Counted from the first letter of the stretch, positions 18,005 to 27,796 are shown. The stretch: 64,000 bases of DNA from Methylomonas albis (GCF_014850955.1 NZ_JACXSS010000001.1:2418001-2482000), one strand, 5' to 3'. Notes: generated by a model from the letters alone, not told the origin. Numbers and translations: made by a program.

Positions 18005-19099
18005 TCACATCGAGTCCAAAATGGCTTTTTTCACCGCATCCAGGGTGGCGTCTATGGTCACCGGATGCGCGTCTTTACATTGGCTGATGGCGATATCCGG
18101 ATCCTTGATACCGTTACCGGTCAGGGTGCATACAATTTTGCTGCCCTCAGGAATATTGCCGTTGGCGATGTCATGCAAGGCACCGGCTAACGATGTGGCG
18201 GAAGCCGGTTCGCAGAATATACCTTCAAATTGCGACAGCATTTTTTGTGCGGCCAAGATTTGCTGGTCGGTGAACGATACAAACCAACCACCGGATTGTT
18301 TCTGCGCAGTCCAAGCGCCATCCCAGGATTGCGGATTACCGATGCGAATTGCGGTGGCCACGGTTTCCGGGTTTTCCACCGGATGGCCGGCTAAAAACGG
18401 CGCGGCACCCGCTGCTTGGTAGCCGCACATCACCGGACGTTTTTTGGTCACGGCTTTATGAGTGGCAGTATCGGTTGAATATTCTTTATAGCCCTTCCAG
18501 TACGCGGTGATATTACCGGCGTTACCTACAGGCAAACAATGGAAATCCGGAGCATCGCCCAAGGCATCAACGATTTCGAACGCCGCAGTTTTTTGACCGT
18601 CGATCCGATAAGGGTTGATGGAGTTAACAATAGTGACCGGGGCGTGATCGGAAATTTTCTTCACAATGTCCATGCCAGCATCGAAATTGCCGTTGATCTG
18701 AATGATCTGCGCGCCATACATCAGGGTTTGCGCCAATTTGCCCAGGGCAATTTTGCCTTCCGGAATTAGCACAAAGGCTTTGATGCCGGCCCGCACCGCG
18801 TACGCAGCCGCAGCGGCCGAGGTATTGCCGGTAGATGCGCAAATAATGGCTTGACTGCCCTCTTCCACGGCTTTGGTCACAGCCATGGTCATACCACGAT
18901 CTTTAAACGAACCTGTCGGATTCAAGCCTTCGAATTTAACGTAGATATCGACATCCTTGCCGATCAAGCGCGGGATGTTTTGCAATTGGATCAGCGGGGT
19001 ATTGCCTTCGCAAAGACTGATCAGCCGGGTGTCGGCGGAGACCGGCAAGCGGTCGCGGTAACGTTCGATGATGCCGGTGTAGCGGGTTTGGTTTGCCAT
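18005..19099 (-). CDS. thrC: Threonine synthase
   Basis: PLP enzyme converting O-phosphohomoserine to threonine, 364 residues. The cofactor lysine is in NPTGSFKDRGMT, the substrate region reads ASTGNTSAAAAAYA, and the glycine-rich phosphate-binding loop is PVGNAGNITAYWKG. This is the shorter Bacillus/Pseudomonas-type enzyme rather than the longer E. coli type. The start lies three bases after the hom stop, so hom-thrC is one operon. A clear terminator follows. Confidence 0.97.
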   Translation of the reverse strand: MANQTRYTGIIERYRDRLPVSADTRLISLCEGNTPLIQLQNIPRLIGKDVDIYVKFEGLNPTGSFKDRGMTMAVTKAVEEGSQAIICASTGNTSAAAAAYAVRAGIKAFVLIPEGKIALGKLAQTLMYGAQIIQINGNFDAGMDIVKKISDHAPVTIVNSINPYRIDGQKTAAFEIVDALGDAPDFHCLPVGNAGNITAYWKGYKEYSTDTATHKAVTKKRPVMCGYQAAGAAPFLAGHPVENPETVATAIRIGNPQSWDGAWTAQKQSGGWFVSFTDQQILAAQKMLSQFEGIFCEPASATSLAGALHDIANGNIPEGSKIVCTLTGNGIKDPDIAISQCKDAHPVTIDATLDAVKKAILDSM

Positions 19100-19102
19100 G
19101 GT

Positions 19103-20413
19103 TTATCCTAAAGTTTCCAAGCGAATGCGCGCCACTTTGCCGCTGACTGTCGTCAAGGCTTCGATGTCGGCAATCGCCGCGTTCATTTCTTTTTCCAGCG
19201 TCAGTTGCGTCAACATGATGATAGGCACTGAGGTCTCGCCTTGCGGCGGCTCTTTTTGAATTAGCGCTTCGATACTGATGTTGTGCGCGGCTAATATCCG
19301 ACTCACGTCGGCTAGTACGCCGGGTTTGTCCTCGGCAGTCAGGCGCAGATAGTAAGCCGTTTTGATCTCATCGACCGGCAGCACCGGAATATCGGCAATC
19401 GCATCGGCCTGGAAAGCCAGGTGTGGCACCCGGTTTTCTGGATCGCTGGTCATCGCTCTGACCACGTCCACCAGATCGGCCACCACAGCCGAAGCGGTAG
19501 GCTCAGCACCGGCACCGGCGCCATAATATAAGGTTGGCCCAACCGCATCGCCACAGACCAACACCGCGTTCATCACACCGTCGACATTAGCAATCAAGCG
19601 GCGTTTCGGGATCAAGGTGGGATGCACGCGTAATTCGATGCCATCCTCAGTTTTCCGGGCGATGCCTAGATTTTTGATCCGATACCCTAGCGCTTCGGCG
19701 TACTCCACGTCCAGACGGGTGATTTTGGTGATGCCTTCAGTGAAGACTTTGTCAAACTGCAAGGGAATGCCAAAGGCAATCGACGCCAGAATCGTCAGTT
19801 TATGCCCAGCGTCTATCCCTTCCACATCAAAGGTCGGATCGGCTTCAGCGTAACCCAGCGCCTGCGCCTCGGCCAACACATCGGCGAAATCACGGCCTTT
19901 GTCGCGCATTTCTGTGAGGATGAAATTGCCGGTGCCGTTGATGATGCCGGCCAGCCAGTTGATGCGGTTGCCAGCCAAACCTTCGCGGATGGCTTTGATG
20001 ATAGGGATACCGCCGGCTACCGCCGCTTCAAACATCACCATCACGCCTTTCTTGCTGGCTTCGGCGAAAATTTCGTTGCCGTGCAAGGCGATCAGGGCTT
20101 TATTGGCGGTAACCACATGCTTACCGTTGGCAATCGCACTTAGCACCAGTTGTTTAGCCAAATCGTAGCCGCCGATCAGTTCGACGACCACATCGATGTC
20201 CGGATCGTTGACAATCTCGAACGGGTCGCTGGTCAAGGCAATGCCGTCAGTAGCGCAAATCCGCTCCCGGTTTAGATCGCGCGCAGAGGCGCGGGTAACG
20301 ACAATTTCCCGGCCGGCCCGGCGAGCGATTTCCCCGGCATTCCTTTTCAGTACGTTGACGGTGCCACCACCGACGGTACCCAATCCCAAAACCCCAACTG
20401 TTACCGGCTTCAA
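19103..20413 (-). CDS. hom: Homoserine dehydrogenase
   Basis: Reduces aspartate semialdehyde to homoserine in the threonine/methionine branch; 436 residues. The NAD(P)-binding GLGTVGGGTV is at the N-terminus, the catalytic domain includes NGTGNFILTEM and ADPTFDVEGIDAGHK, and a C-terminal ACT domain (TAEDKPGVLADVSRIL) allows feedback by threonine. It is monofunctional, with no fused aspartokinase. It sits between the aminotransferase gene and thrC on the same strand. Confidence 0.97.
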   Translation of the reverse strand: MKPVTVGVLGLGTVGGGTVNVLKRNAGEIARRAGREIVVTRASARDLNRERICATDGIALTSDPFEIVNDPDIDVVVELIGGYDLAKQLVLSAIANGKHVVTANKALIALHGNEIFAEASKKGVMVMFEAAVAGGIPIIKAIREGLAGNRINWLAGIINGTGNFILTEMRDKGRDFADVLAEAQALGYAEADPTFDVEGIDAGHKLTILASIAFGIPLQFDKVFTEGITKITRLDVEYAEALGYRIKNLGIARKTEDGIELRVHPTLIPKRRLIANVDGVMNAVLVCGDAVGPTLYYGAGAGAEPTASAVVADLVDVVRAMTSDPENRVPHLAFQADAIADIPVLPVDEIKTAYYLRLTAEDKPGVLADVSRILAAHNISIEALIQKEPPQGETSVPIIMLTQLTLEKEMNAAIADIEALTTVSGKVARIRLETLG

Positions 20414-20450
20414 ACCTGACTCCTAGCGTTATACCCAAAAATGGCGGCGA

Positions 20451-21635
20451 TTATACTACGTTGTCTTTTTTCAGCATATTGCGGATGCTGCGCAAGGCTT
20501 GGCGGGTGCGGTGCTCGTTTTCGATCAAGCTAAAACGGATGTGATCGTCGCCGTGTTGACCAAAACCGATTCCAGGCGATACTGCCACTTTGGCGTCGAT
20601 AATCAATTTCTTGGCAAATTCGATAGACCCCATTTCCCGATACGCTGCTGGGATTTTGGCCCAGACAAACATGGTGGCCTTGGGTTTTTCCACATGCCAG
20701 CCCATGGCATTCAAGCCGTCGCACAACACGTCGCGGCGGGCTTTGTACATATCGCAAATTTCCTTTACGCACTCTTGCGGTCCTTCCAACGCAGCAATCG
20801 CAGCCACCTGAATCGGCGTAAAAGTGCCGTAATCCATATACGATTTGATGCGGGTCAAGGCCGCCACCAAAGTGGGGTTACCGCACATAAAGCCGACACG
20901 CCAGCCGGGCATGTTATAGCTTTTAGATAAGGAGAAAAATTCGACAGCGATGTCTTTCGCGCCTTCCACCTGCAATATCGACGGTGCCACGTAGCCATCG
21001 AATACGATGTCCGCGTAAGCGATGTCATGCACGACCCAGATCTTGTGTTCCTTACAAATCGCCACCACTTTCTCGAAGAAATCCAGCTCCACGCATTGGC
21101 AGGTTGGATTGCCCGGAAAGTTTAAAATCAACATCTTCGGCTTAGGCCAGCATTCGGCGATGCCTTTTTTCAATTCTTCAAAAAAATCGACACCAGGGGT
21201 CAACGGCACATGACGAATATCCGCACCGGCGATCACCACGCCATAAGGATGAATCGGATAAGCCGGGTTCGGCACCAGCACCACATCGCCGGGGCCTAAG
21301 GTAGCCAGTGCCAAATGCGACAAGCCTTCTTTAGAGCCTATCGTGACGATGGCTTCGGTATTAAAATCCAGATCAACGTCAAAACGCTTTTTGTACCAAC
21401 CGCAAATCGCTTTGCGTAAGCGCGGAATGCCTTTGGAAACCGAATAGCGATGGGTATCGTCGCGTTGCGCCACTTCCACCATCTTGTCGAGAATATGCTT
21501 GGGGGTGGGCTGATCCGGATTGCCCATACCAAAATCGATAACATCCTCGCCCTCCGCTCGGGCTTTGGCTTTCAGCTCGTTGACGATGTTAAAAACGTAA
21601 GGCGGCAGACGACTAATGCGATGAAATTCTTCCAT
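20451..21635 (-). CDS. alaC: Class I/II aminotransferase, AlaC (alanine transaminase) type
   Basis: 394-residue PLP-dependent aminotransferase, most like glutamate-pyruvate transaminase AlaC (YfdZ). Family signatures are [12 protein letters not shown] near the start, the cofactor lysine in [17 protein letters not shown], and the substrate carboxylate-binding arginine in HIRFSL. Upstream of hom and thrC this gene is common in proteobacteria and is often annotated as aspartate or alanine aminotransferase. The exact substrate pair is inferred from sequence resemblance only. It heads the alaC-hom-thrC group; no promoter was convincingly identified. Confidence 0.88.
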   Translation of the reverse strand: MEEFHRISRLPPYVFNIVNELKAKARAEGEDVIDFGMGNPDQPTPKHILDKMVEVAQRDDTHRYSVSKGIPRLRKAICGWYKKRFDVDLDFNTEAIVTIGSKEGLSHLALATLGPGDVVLVPNPAYPIHPYGVVIAGADIRHVPLTPGVDFFEELKKGIAECWPKPKMLILNFPGNPTCQCVELDFFEKVVAICKEHKIWVVHDIAYADIVFDGYVAPSILQVEGAKDIAVEFFSLSKSYNMPGWRVGFMCGNPTLVAALTRIKSYMDYGTFTPIQVAAIAALEGPQECVKEICDMYKARRDVLCDGLNAMGWHVEKPKATMFVWAKIPAAYREMGSIEFAKKLIIDAKVAVSPGIGFGQHGDDHIRFSLIENEHRTRQALRSIRNMLKKDNVV

Positions 21636-21761
21636 TAATGACTCTTGAAATTCTGATTTTGAAGACGGTTTCTAAAGAAAGCCGGCTAAGGTACTGTTGT
21701 TGCAGGGCGATGTCAATTTCGGTACAGCGGTACGCATCCGAAAATCGTGATCGGGCAAATT

Positions 21762-21920
21762 TTAGGGTTGAACTACAGCGCTTGCAGGCACTTCAGCGGC
21801 ATCCGTGGTTTGCTGGTGTAGGTAGGAGCCGCCGACCAAAAAGGTCAACACCAATAGGAACAAAACCGCGGCAATGTTTTTAACTTTCTTGCTGCCGTCG
21901 TCTTGATTATGGTCGTTCAT
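21762..21920 (-). CDS. Small single-pass membrane protein (52 aa), function unknown
   Basis: A short frame from ATG at 21920 to TAA at 21762 encodes MNDHNQDDGSKKVKN, then a hydrophobic helix (about 16-34, IAAVLFLLVLTFLVGGSYL), and a short polar tail. The charged N-terminus followed by one transmembrane helix is a plausible small inner-membrane protein. It lies alone between alaC and the C39-peptidase gene on the same strand. I see only a weak ribosome-binding site, so the evidence is coding-like composition and a sensible topology. Confidence 0.55.
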   Translation of the reverse strand: MNDHNQDDGSKKVKNIAAVLFLLVLTFLVGGSYLHQQTTDAAEVPASAVVQP

Positions 21921-22000
21921 GAATTAAGGTCTCGTGAATATTAGCTGTTTATAGTGCAATTGTACCGTCTGCACCGGCATCTGAGAATGAAAAGCTCGAA

Positions 22001-23128
22001 CTAAATGCCGGGCCAGACGATTACCGCCGTCCGCAAGCGCGATTTGCCGAAGCAGGACATCCGCTCAAAATCCTCGCGGGCGATGGGAATAAACTGGCAA
22101 TCCAACTCATTCTGCCGACCATCGTCCGGGTCGGAATCGTGCATATACAAGCAGTCCTTATCAAAACCGCTCATCACCACCCAATGCGGAACCTTCTTAC
22201 GATCCATCGAATAGGTGCTGATTAGAATTAACGGTATCGCCCCGGCTTCGAACGCAGCGATTAAATCGTTCTGTGTAACGTTGGTATAGTGTATCGCCAC
22301 GCCCTGCTCCACCGCTTCGCGCTTGAAACAGGTGTCGACCAATTCGACGATCTGCTTTTTGTCCTCGCTACGCACGCCATCGATAAACAATGAACCTGTT
22401 TGATTGATCCACACCTCCACCGCAAATTGCCGGCGTTTAGCCGCCAGCGCCAAGCCGATGGGATGACAACCGCCGTGGCCGGAGGTCATGAAAATGGTGG
22501 TCGCTTCGCGCCATAACTCGATTTCCTGCTCGCGCGATGGCAGATAACTTTTGTTCAGCGCGTGCATCGCCATCATCAGCGCCGCCGGCCCGCAGGTAAA
22601 CGGCGTGGTTTGCCGCAGCCAATGCACAGAGCGGTGTTGCGGGGTATCGCGATAGCGGCGGATGCGCTTTTGGTAGCGCAAGGCATCTTTATGGTCTTGA
22701 TAATAGTCGCGATACATACCAAACTTTTGAAAACCCAGCGCCTCATAAAGGCGGATCGCGGGCGTGTTATCCACGGAAACTTCCAGGCGCAGATAAAGAC
22801 GACCATCGTCACGTGCCGCTTGCTCGCCGGCCAGCATTAAGCTCTTGGCTATTCCATAGCCGCGTAGCTGAGGAGAAACGGCCAGGGAATAAATCCGCGC
22901 CAAGCGGGTGCCGGGGTGATAAATGATCAAAATATAGCCGGCCACTAGCCCGGCCCATTCCGCTACCAGCAGCGCGCGATGTTCCGAACTCAACCAATGC
23001 CGAAAACTGCGTCGGCTTAATTTGTCGGTCGCGAAACTGGCATTTTCCAAAGCCACCAAACCCTCAAGATCGGCGCTTTGCGCCGGACGCACCGCCAACT
23101 CGTGAGCTAAAGCCGGTAAAGCCGTCAT
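22001..23128 (-). CDS. GNAT acetyltransferase fused to C39-like cysteine peptidase
   Basis: 375 residues. The N-terminal half is a GNAT domain (acetyl-CoA pocket around LRGYGIAKSLM, late NTPAIRLYEALGF) resembling RimI-type N-acetyltransferases. From about residue 175 a papain-like C39 peptidase domain follows, with the nucleophile in TTPFTCGPAALMM and the histidine in VPHWVVMSGF, then HDSDPDDG. The ATG at 23128 overlaps the upstream DUF2817 stop (ATGA), which decides the start. The substrate is unknown; the fusion suggests one protein both cleaves and acetylates a peptide, perhaps the product of the neighbouring ATP-grasp ligase. Confidence 0.88.
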   Translation of the reverse strand: MTALPALAHELAVRPAQSADLEGLVALENASFATDKLSRRSFRHWLSSEHRALLVAEWAGLVAGYILIIYHPGTRLARIYSLAVSPQLRGYGIAKSLMLAGEQAARDDGRLYLRLEVSVDNTPAIRLYEALGFQKFGMYRDYYQDHKDALRYQKRIRRYRDTPQHRSVHWLRQTTPFTCGPAALMMAMHALNKSYLPSREQEIELWREATTIFMTSGHGGCHPIGLALAAKRRQFAVEVWINQTGSLFIDGVRSEDKKQIVELVDTCFKREAVEQGVAIHYTNVTQNDLIAAFEAGAIPLILISTYSMDRKKVPHWVVMSGFDKDCLYMHDSDPDDGRQNELDCQFIPIAREDFERMSCFGKSRLRTAVIVWPGI

Positions 23129-24228
23129 GACGATACCCCGCGTAACGCTTGACTCAGCACTTGCCGAGCACGAAATAACACCATTTCTTGCCAGGCGTTG
23201 TCGTTGGGACAAAAGTGATGACGCATCACCATGCTGTGCGCAAAACGTTGTTCGTGATTATCCTCTGCGGCCCACAGTTGATGATCGCGCAGCAGCACTT
23301 CAAACAAGTGGTCGGTACTGTAAGTGCCAAATTCCAAGGTCACATAACAGCTCTGTGGATTCATGTTGGCGTGCCAGAGATAATCCAACAAGCCCAATTT
23401 CGGCACCGAACTGGATGTGCCGGCTAAAGGCAAAGTCACCGAATCGCCATACCAGCCTTGCGCAACCGCTGCTCCGGCGCTATCGGGTTGATGATCGCAA
23501 ATAATTTCGCCGTAGCCGTAAGGCCCCAGGCCGGTGTGCAAATCTACCACCGCCAAGCGGCGTTGGGCCAAGCCGTGCCGATTGATCAAATCCTCGCAAA
23601 CCAACCGGCCATGCGCCGGCGCCAGGCCACCGTAAAACGGTCCGGACGGGTCGCGGTATTGGCCGCCGCTGATGGCTTTTTCCAGTGCGACCCGGCCGTA
23701 TTGCCGGCTAAAATCGGCAAACGCCTGCCGTCTTTGCTCCCCATCCGCCACGAATAGCCAATCCCGCAACAAATCGTAATCCGGGTTTTCCGGCAAGGGT
23801 TGGGAAAAGTCCACCGCATTGCGATTTAAATCCACGCCGTCGCCGTCGCAACGCCGCGACCAGGCGTAACCCCAGGGCGTTAAGGCGTGAATCAACAATA
23901 TCGCCGTATTGTGCGGAATATCCAGCTGGCGATTGCTTAAACCTTGCAGCAGATCGATCTGTATCGCGCTCCCCGCAAAGCCCTCTACACCGTGCGTAGC
24001 GGCAATGGCCACCACCAGGTTTTCCGCATTTTCGTCGCCTATCCAGGCGGTGTCAGTGAGCAAGGTTTCACCGTCAGGGCCCAACCCGGCGCATTGATAA
24101 ATCTGATGGCGCACAGGCAAGGACATTTCCGCCAGTAGCGCTAGCCAACGCTGCTTGGCCGCCGCGTAACTGGGAGGGAATACACTGGTATCGATCTCCG
24201 TGCCGTAGGGGGACAAACTCATCTGCAT
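23125..24228 (-). CDS. DUF2817 (M14-like zinc carboxypeptidase/deacylase) protein
   Basis: 367 residues, member of DUF2817, a branch of the M14 metallopeptidase/aspartoacylase group. Zinc-site-like features are ATHGVEGFAG (His and Glu) and DLHTGLGPYGYGE (His); a CYVTLEFGTY segment near the C-terminus probably supplies the catalytic Glu. No signal peptide. The start at 24228 (MQMSLSPYGTEID) is chosen because further upstream sequence looks non-coding; 24222 is also possible. It is translationally coupled to the GNAT-C39 gene and divergent from the ATP-grasp gene. Likely a peptidase or amide hydrolase; substrate unknown. Confidence 0.82.
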   Translation of the reverse strand: MQMSLSPYGTEIDTSVFPPSYAAAKQRWLALLAEMSLPVRHQIYQCAGLGPDGETLLTDTAWIGDENAENLVVAIAATHGVEGFAGSAIQIDLLQGLSNRQLDIPHNTAILLIHALTPWGYAWSRRCDGDGVDLNRNAVDFSQPLPENPDYDLLRDWLFVADGEQRRQAFADFSRQYGRVALEKAISGGQYRDPSGPFYGGLAPAHGRLVCEDLINRHGLAQRRLAVVDLHTGLGPYGYGEIICDHQPDSAGAAVAQGWYGDSVTLPLAGTSSSVPKLGLLDYLWHANMNPQSCYVTLEFGTYSTDHLFEVLLRDHQLWAAEDNHEQRFAHSMVMRHHFCPNDNAWQEMVLFRARQVLSQALRGVSS

Positions 24229-24384
24229 ACGCAAAATTTCCGAGACAGTAAATTCACAGTGTGGCAAACCCCTAAGCCGCAAGCAATAGGCAGGCAAAAA
24301 GAGAATTGCAGAATTCGGCTTGTCTTAAAACCCGACTGGTTTCAAAATCCCCGCCTAACATAAACCTACCGAGCACTTTTTACC

Positions 24385-25863
24385 ATGGCAAGCACGCTGC
24401 TAGTCGTTGACGATCTTACCGATTGGAATCCTTATTACCCTAGCGACCAGGTGGTCAGCTTTGAAGACTATCTAGCCAGCGAACCAGCCGATCCCGAGCA
24501 GCGGGTGCGGGTAATCAACCTGTGCAGCAGCTACACCTATTTATCTGATGGCTATTATTGCTCGCTGCTGGCCGAGGCTCGCAACCATCATGTGATTCCG
24601 TCGGTAAAAGTCATCAACGACTTGGGCAAAAATGCCTTGTACCGCCTGCAACTGGAAGACTTGAACCAACCGCTGGCGCGGGCCTTCAAACATCAAAACA
24701 AAAACGGCGAAGTTACCCTGTACAGTTATTTCGGCACCACGCCAGAACCGGCTTTTCAAGAACTGGCGCGGCTATTGTTCGAGCGTTTCGCCTGCCCGAT
24801 TTTGGAAATCAGCTTACGCTTTGAGCAGCAATGGCAAATCACCGATCTAAAAGCCGTCTCCCCCAGGCAGTTGGACGATGCCATGCAGACTTTGTTTGCC
24901 GATGCGCTGGATCGCTTCAGCAAAAAGGTCTGGCGGAAAAGCCGGACCCGAAAAACCGCGCGCTATGATTTGGCGATTCTGATCAATCCCTCCGAACAAT
25001 TGCCGCCTAGCAATCGCGGCGCGCTGAAAAAATTTATCGATGCCGGCCGGCAACTGGGTATCGATGTGGAACTGATTACCTTGAATCATTACGGCCGCCT
25101 GCCGGAATTTGATGGTTTATTCATCCGTGAAACTACCGCCATCGACCATCACACCTACCGTTTCGCAAAAAAAGCGGAAGCAGAAGGTTTGGTGGTGATC
25201 GACGACCCCACCTCCATCCTGCGCTGCGCTAATAAAGTCTATCTGGCCGACCTGTTTCGCACTCATAAAGTGCCGTCGCCCAAAACCTGGATCTTGCACA
25301 AGGGCAATACCCAACACCTGGACAATCTGGAAGCCATAGCCGGTTATCCGGTGGTGATCAAAATTCCGGACGGCTCGTTTTCGCGCGGCATCGTCAAAGT
25401 GCATAACCGCCAGGAACTGGAGAGCAAAGTCGCCGAGTTATTCGAGCAATCGGCGCTATTGCTGGCCCAGGAATTTTTGTACACCGATTTTGATTGGCGC
25501 ATCGGCATTTTCAATCAAAAGGCTTTGTACGCTTGCCGCTACTTCATGGTGAAAAACCATTGGCAGATTTATCGGCATGGCGCCAAACGCACCGACAGCG
25601 GCAATTTCGACACCCTGCCCACCTTCGAAGTCCCTAAAGGCGTGCTGGACGCGGCGTTACGGGCCACCCAACCCATCGGTAACGGCTTGTACGGTGTGGA
25701 CGTAAAAGAAATCAAGGGCAAAGGCTATGTGATCGAGGTGAACGATAACCCCAGCATCGACAGCGGCGTGGAAGACAAATATCTGGGTGATGAATTGTAC
25801 AAAGCCATCATGAGCGAATTCCTGCGGCGCATGGACAACCGCAGCAAAGGTGTGGCGCAATGA
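24385..25863 (+). CDS. RimK-like ATP-grasp ligase with RLAN N-terminal domain
   Basis: 492 residues. An N-terminal domain of about 150 residues resembles RLAN (RimK-like ATP-grasp N-terminal), with INLCSSYTYLSDGYYCSLLAEAR. A second region is followed by an ATP-grasp fold: TTAIDHHTYRFAKKAE, GYPVVIKIPDGSFSRGIVKV, and the metal-binding VIEVNDNPSIDSG near the C-terminus. ATP-grasp ligases of this type join an amino acid to a carboxylate through an acyl phosphate. The acceptor is unknown; it is not RimK itself, which is shorter and lacks the N-terminal domain. The stop overlaps the PfkB gene start by four bases. Confidence 0.88.
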   Translation: MASTLLVVDDLTDWNPYYPSDQVVSFEDYLASEPADPEQRVRVINLCSSYTYLSDGYYCSLLAEARNHHVIPSVKVINDLGKNALYRLQLEDLNQPLARAFKHQNKNGEVTLYSYFGTTPEPAFQELARLLFERFACPILEISLRFEQQWQITDLKAVSPRQLDDAMQTLFADALDRFSKKVWRKSRTRKTARYDLAILINPSEQLPPSNRGALKKFIDAGRQLGIDVELITLNHYGRLPEFDGLFIRETTAIDHHTYRFAKKAEAEGLVVIDDPTSILRCANKVYLADLFRTHKVPSPKTWILHKGNTQHLDNLEAIAGYPVVIKIPDGSFSRGIVKVHNRQELESKVAELFEQSALLLAQEFLYTDFDWRIGIFNQKALYACRYFMVKNHWQIYRHGAKRTDSGNFDTLPTFEVPKGVLDAALRATQPIGNGLYGVDVKEIKGKGYVIEVNDNPSIDSGVEDKYLGDELYKAIMSEFLRRMDNRSKGVAQ

Positions 25864-26762
25864 CCGCCGCACCGCTCGACGTACTTTGTATCGGCCATGC
25901 CAGTTACGACTTGGTGTTTTCGGTGCCGCATCATCCCGGCACCGATGAAAAAATCGTCGCCGACGACTTGCTGGGCTGCGGCGGCGGACCCGCGGCCAAC
26001 GCCGCCGTCACGGTGGCTAAATTGGGCGGCAAAGCCGGCTTTTGCGGCTATTTGGGTCATGATGTATATGGTGACAGTCATTTGCGGGAACTAGAGGATC
26101 ACGGTGTCGATACCCGCTTCGTGGTACGCGGCGAGTCGCCCACCCCGTTGTCCACGGTGCTGGTAAAACCGAACGGCCAACGCGCCTTAATCAATTACAA
26201 AGGACAAACCAGCGCCCTGCCCGCCACCGCTATCGACTTTGACGGCTTAGCAGCCAAAGTGCTGTTGTTCGATGGTCATGAACCGCATATTTCCCTGCGC
26301 TGTCTTGAGCAACTCAGCAAGCCGATACCGACGGTGTTGGATGCCGGCTCCCTGCATGCCGGCACGCAGGCTCTCATGACTAAAGTCGAATATCTGGTCT
26401 GTTCGGAAAAATTTGCCGTGCAATATGCCGGCGATGAAAACCTGGCCTTATCCAAACTGGCGCAACTTGCCCCGGTGGTAGTGATTACCCTGGGCGAGCG
26501 CGGCTTAATCTGGCAACGCGGCCAGGAACAAGGTAGCCTCAGCGCCCCGCCTATCGTCGCCATAGACACAACCGGCGCCGGCGACGCCTTTCACGGCGCC
26601 TTTGCCGCCGGCCTTGCCAAAGACTTGAGCTGGATAGACTTATTGCGCTACGCCAGTGTGGCCGGGGCGTTTTGCTGCTCACGGATGGGGGCTAGGCCGG
26701 GTTTACCTAGCTTGAGTGAACATGAAAAATTGCTGGGAAGCTGGAAAGATAGCGATATTTAA
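25860..26762 (+). CDS. PfkB-family carbohydrate/nucleoside kinase
   Basis: 300 residues of the ribokinase/PfkB superfamily. The N-terminal signature reads GCGGGPAANAAVTVAKLGG and the C-terminal anion-hole/catalytic motif DTTGAGDAFHGAFAAGLA. Substrate specificity cannot be assigned. The ATG overlaps the ATP-grasp gene stop as ATGA, so the kinase belongs to the same transcription unit as the ligase. A sugar or nucleoside kinase coupled to a peptide ligase is unusual and hints that the product carries a phosphorylated sugar or small alcohol, but this is speculation. Confidence 0.88.
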   Translation: MTAAPLDVLCIGHASYDLVFSVPHHPGTDEKIVADDLLGCGGGPAANAAVTVAKLGGKAGFCGYLGHDVYGDSHLRELEDHGVDTRFVVRGESPTPLSTVLVKPNGQRALINYKGQTSALPATAIDFDGLAAKVLLFDGHEPHISLRCLEQLSKPIPTVLDAGSLHAGTQALMTKVEYLVCSEKFAVQYAGDENLALSKLAQLAPVVVITLGERGLIWQRGQEQGSLSAPPIVAIDTTGAGDAFHGAFAAGLAKDLSWIDLLRYASVAGAFCCSRMGARPGLPSLSEHEKLLGSWKDSDI

Positions 26763-26834
26763 AATTAGATGATAACTTGTTAGCTTTAAAATATTGCGTG
26801 GTAGATCTGCCAATAAAAGTAAAAATGCCGAATA

Positions 26835-27752
26835 ATGACTTTTTATAAATACACCAATACAAACACTACCAACCTAATACTCGAAAATGAGTCATTGCGA
26901 TGGTCGAGTCCTGTAATTTTTAATGATATAGAAGAATGCCAATTTACACCTTTCACAAAAGAGCAATATATTAATTCACATGAAAAATGCTGGGATATTC
27001 TAACTGAATGCGCAAAAGGAATCTCTGTCTATAACAGTGTTAAATTAAGTGACATCAATAAAACTCTAATTTATATGATACGGCATATGATAGAAGTTGG
27101 CACATATAGAAGAGAGCATTTTTCAGAATTCATGGCTAATTTTAATAGGAGCCCTGAATCGGATTTCAGGGATTTTTTAAATATAGCTCAAATCAAATGT
27201 TTTCGAATTTTGTGTGTTACAACCGAGTATGATAATAGATTGATGTGGGCTCATTACGCTGATCAACACTATGGGTGTGTTCTTGAGATAGACGAGCCTT
27301 TTAAAAAAAAGCCAAATCTATTGAGAGAAGGACCAATAAAATATCATGAAAACTTAACCCCTTCTTTCAATATTCTTGATTATCTTTTGTATGGTGAGAC
27401 AAAAAAACACCGGGATTCACTCGTCAATGATGTCGTTTTCTCAAAGCGTTCTCTTTGGGGTTATGAAAATGAATATAGATTTTTGTTTTATGAAAGCTTT
27501 GGCGAAATATCTGTAACAGTCAACTGCCAAACAAATTCTAAACACATAGATGTCAAAAACCAAAGTGAAGTGCTTTACACTGATGTACCAATTTGTATAG
27601 AAGCCATAAAGTCAATTACATTCGGCGCCAGAACAAAAGACGATGACATCGAAGGAGTATTAAAAATTCTGTCAAAAAAAGAATATAAGTGCATGCTCTA
27701 TAGAATGAAGATGGAAGATGGTCTTATGAAAAGGCAAGCATTGAAATCATGA
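26835..27752 (+). CDS. DUF2971 protein, AT-rich
   Basis: 305 residues resembling DUF2971: TFYKYTNTNTTNLILENESLRWSSPVIFND at the start and RLMWAHYADQHYGCVLEID in the middle follow the family pattern (a Y-K-Y start, an S-P-x-x-FND site, and a W-x-H-Y-x-x-x-x-G-x-x-L core). No known enzymatic motif or signal peptide is visible. The coding sequence is much richer in A and T than the flanking genes, with many AAA/ATA/AAT codons, a sign of horizontal acquisition. No clear ribosome-binding site. Function unknown; members are often strain-specific. Confidence 0.8.
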   Translation: MTFYKYTNTNTTNLILENESLRWSSPVIFNDIEECQFTPFTKEQYINSHEKCWDILTECAKGISVYNSVKLSDINKTLIYMIRHMIEVGTYRREHFSEFMANFNRSPESDFRDFLNIAQIKCFRILCVTTEYDNRLMWAHYADQHYGCVLEIDEPFKKKPNLLREGPIKYHENLTPSFNILDYLLYGETKKHRDSLVNDVVFSKRSLWGYENEYRFLFYESFGEISVTVNCQTNSKHIDVKNQSEVLYTDVPICIEAIKSITFGARTKDDDIEGVLKILSKKEYKCMLYRMKMEDGLMKRQALKS

Positions 27753-27753
27753 G

Positions 27754-27794
27754 CCCCTAGGATGTGGTTAACAACGTGCACCGCATCGTAGGGG
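27754..27794. repeat. Imperfect 11-bp hairpin after the DUF2971 gene
   Basis: CCCCTAGGATG (27754-27764) pairs with CATCGTAGGGG (27784-27794) with one mismatch. It starts two bases after the DUF2971 stop. It lacks a T-run, so terminator function is uncertain; it may be a palindromic repeat at the edge of the insertion. Confidence 0.4.
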
Positions 27795-27796
27795 AA

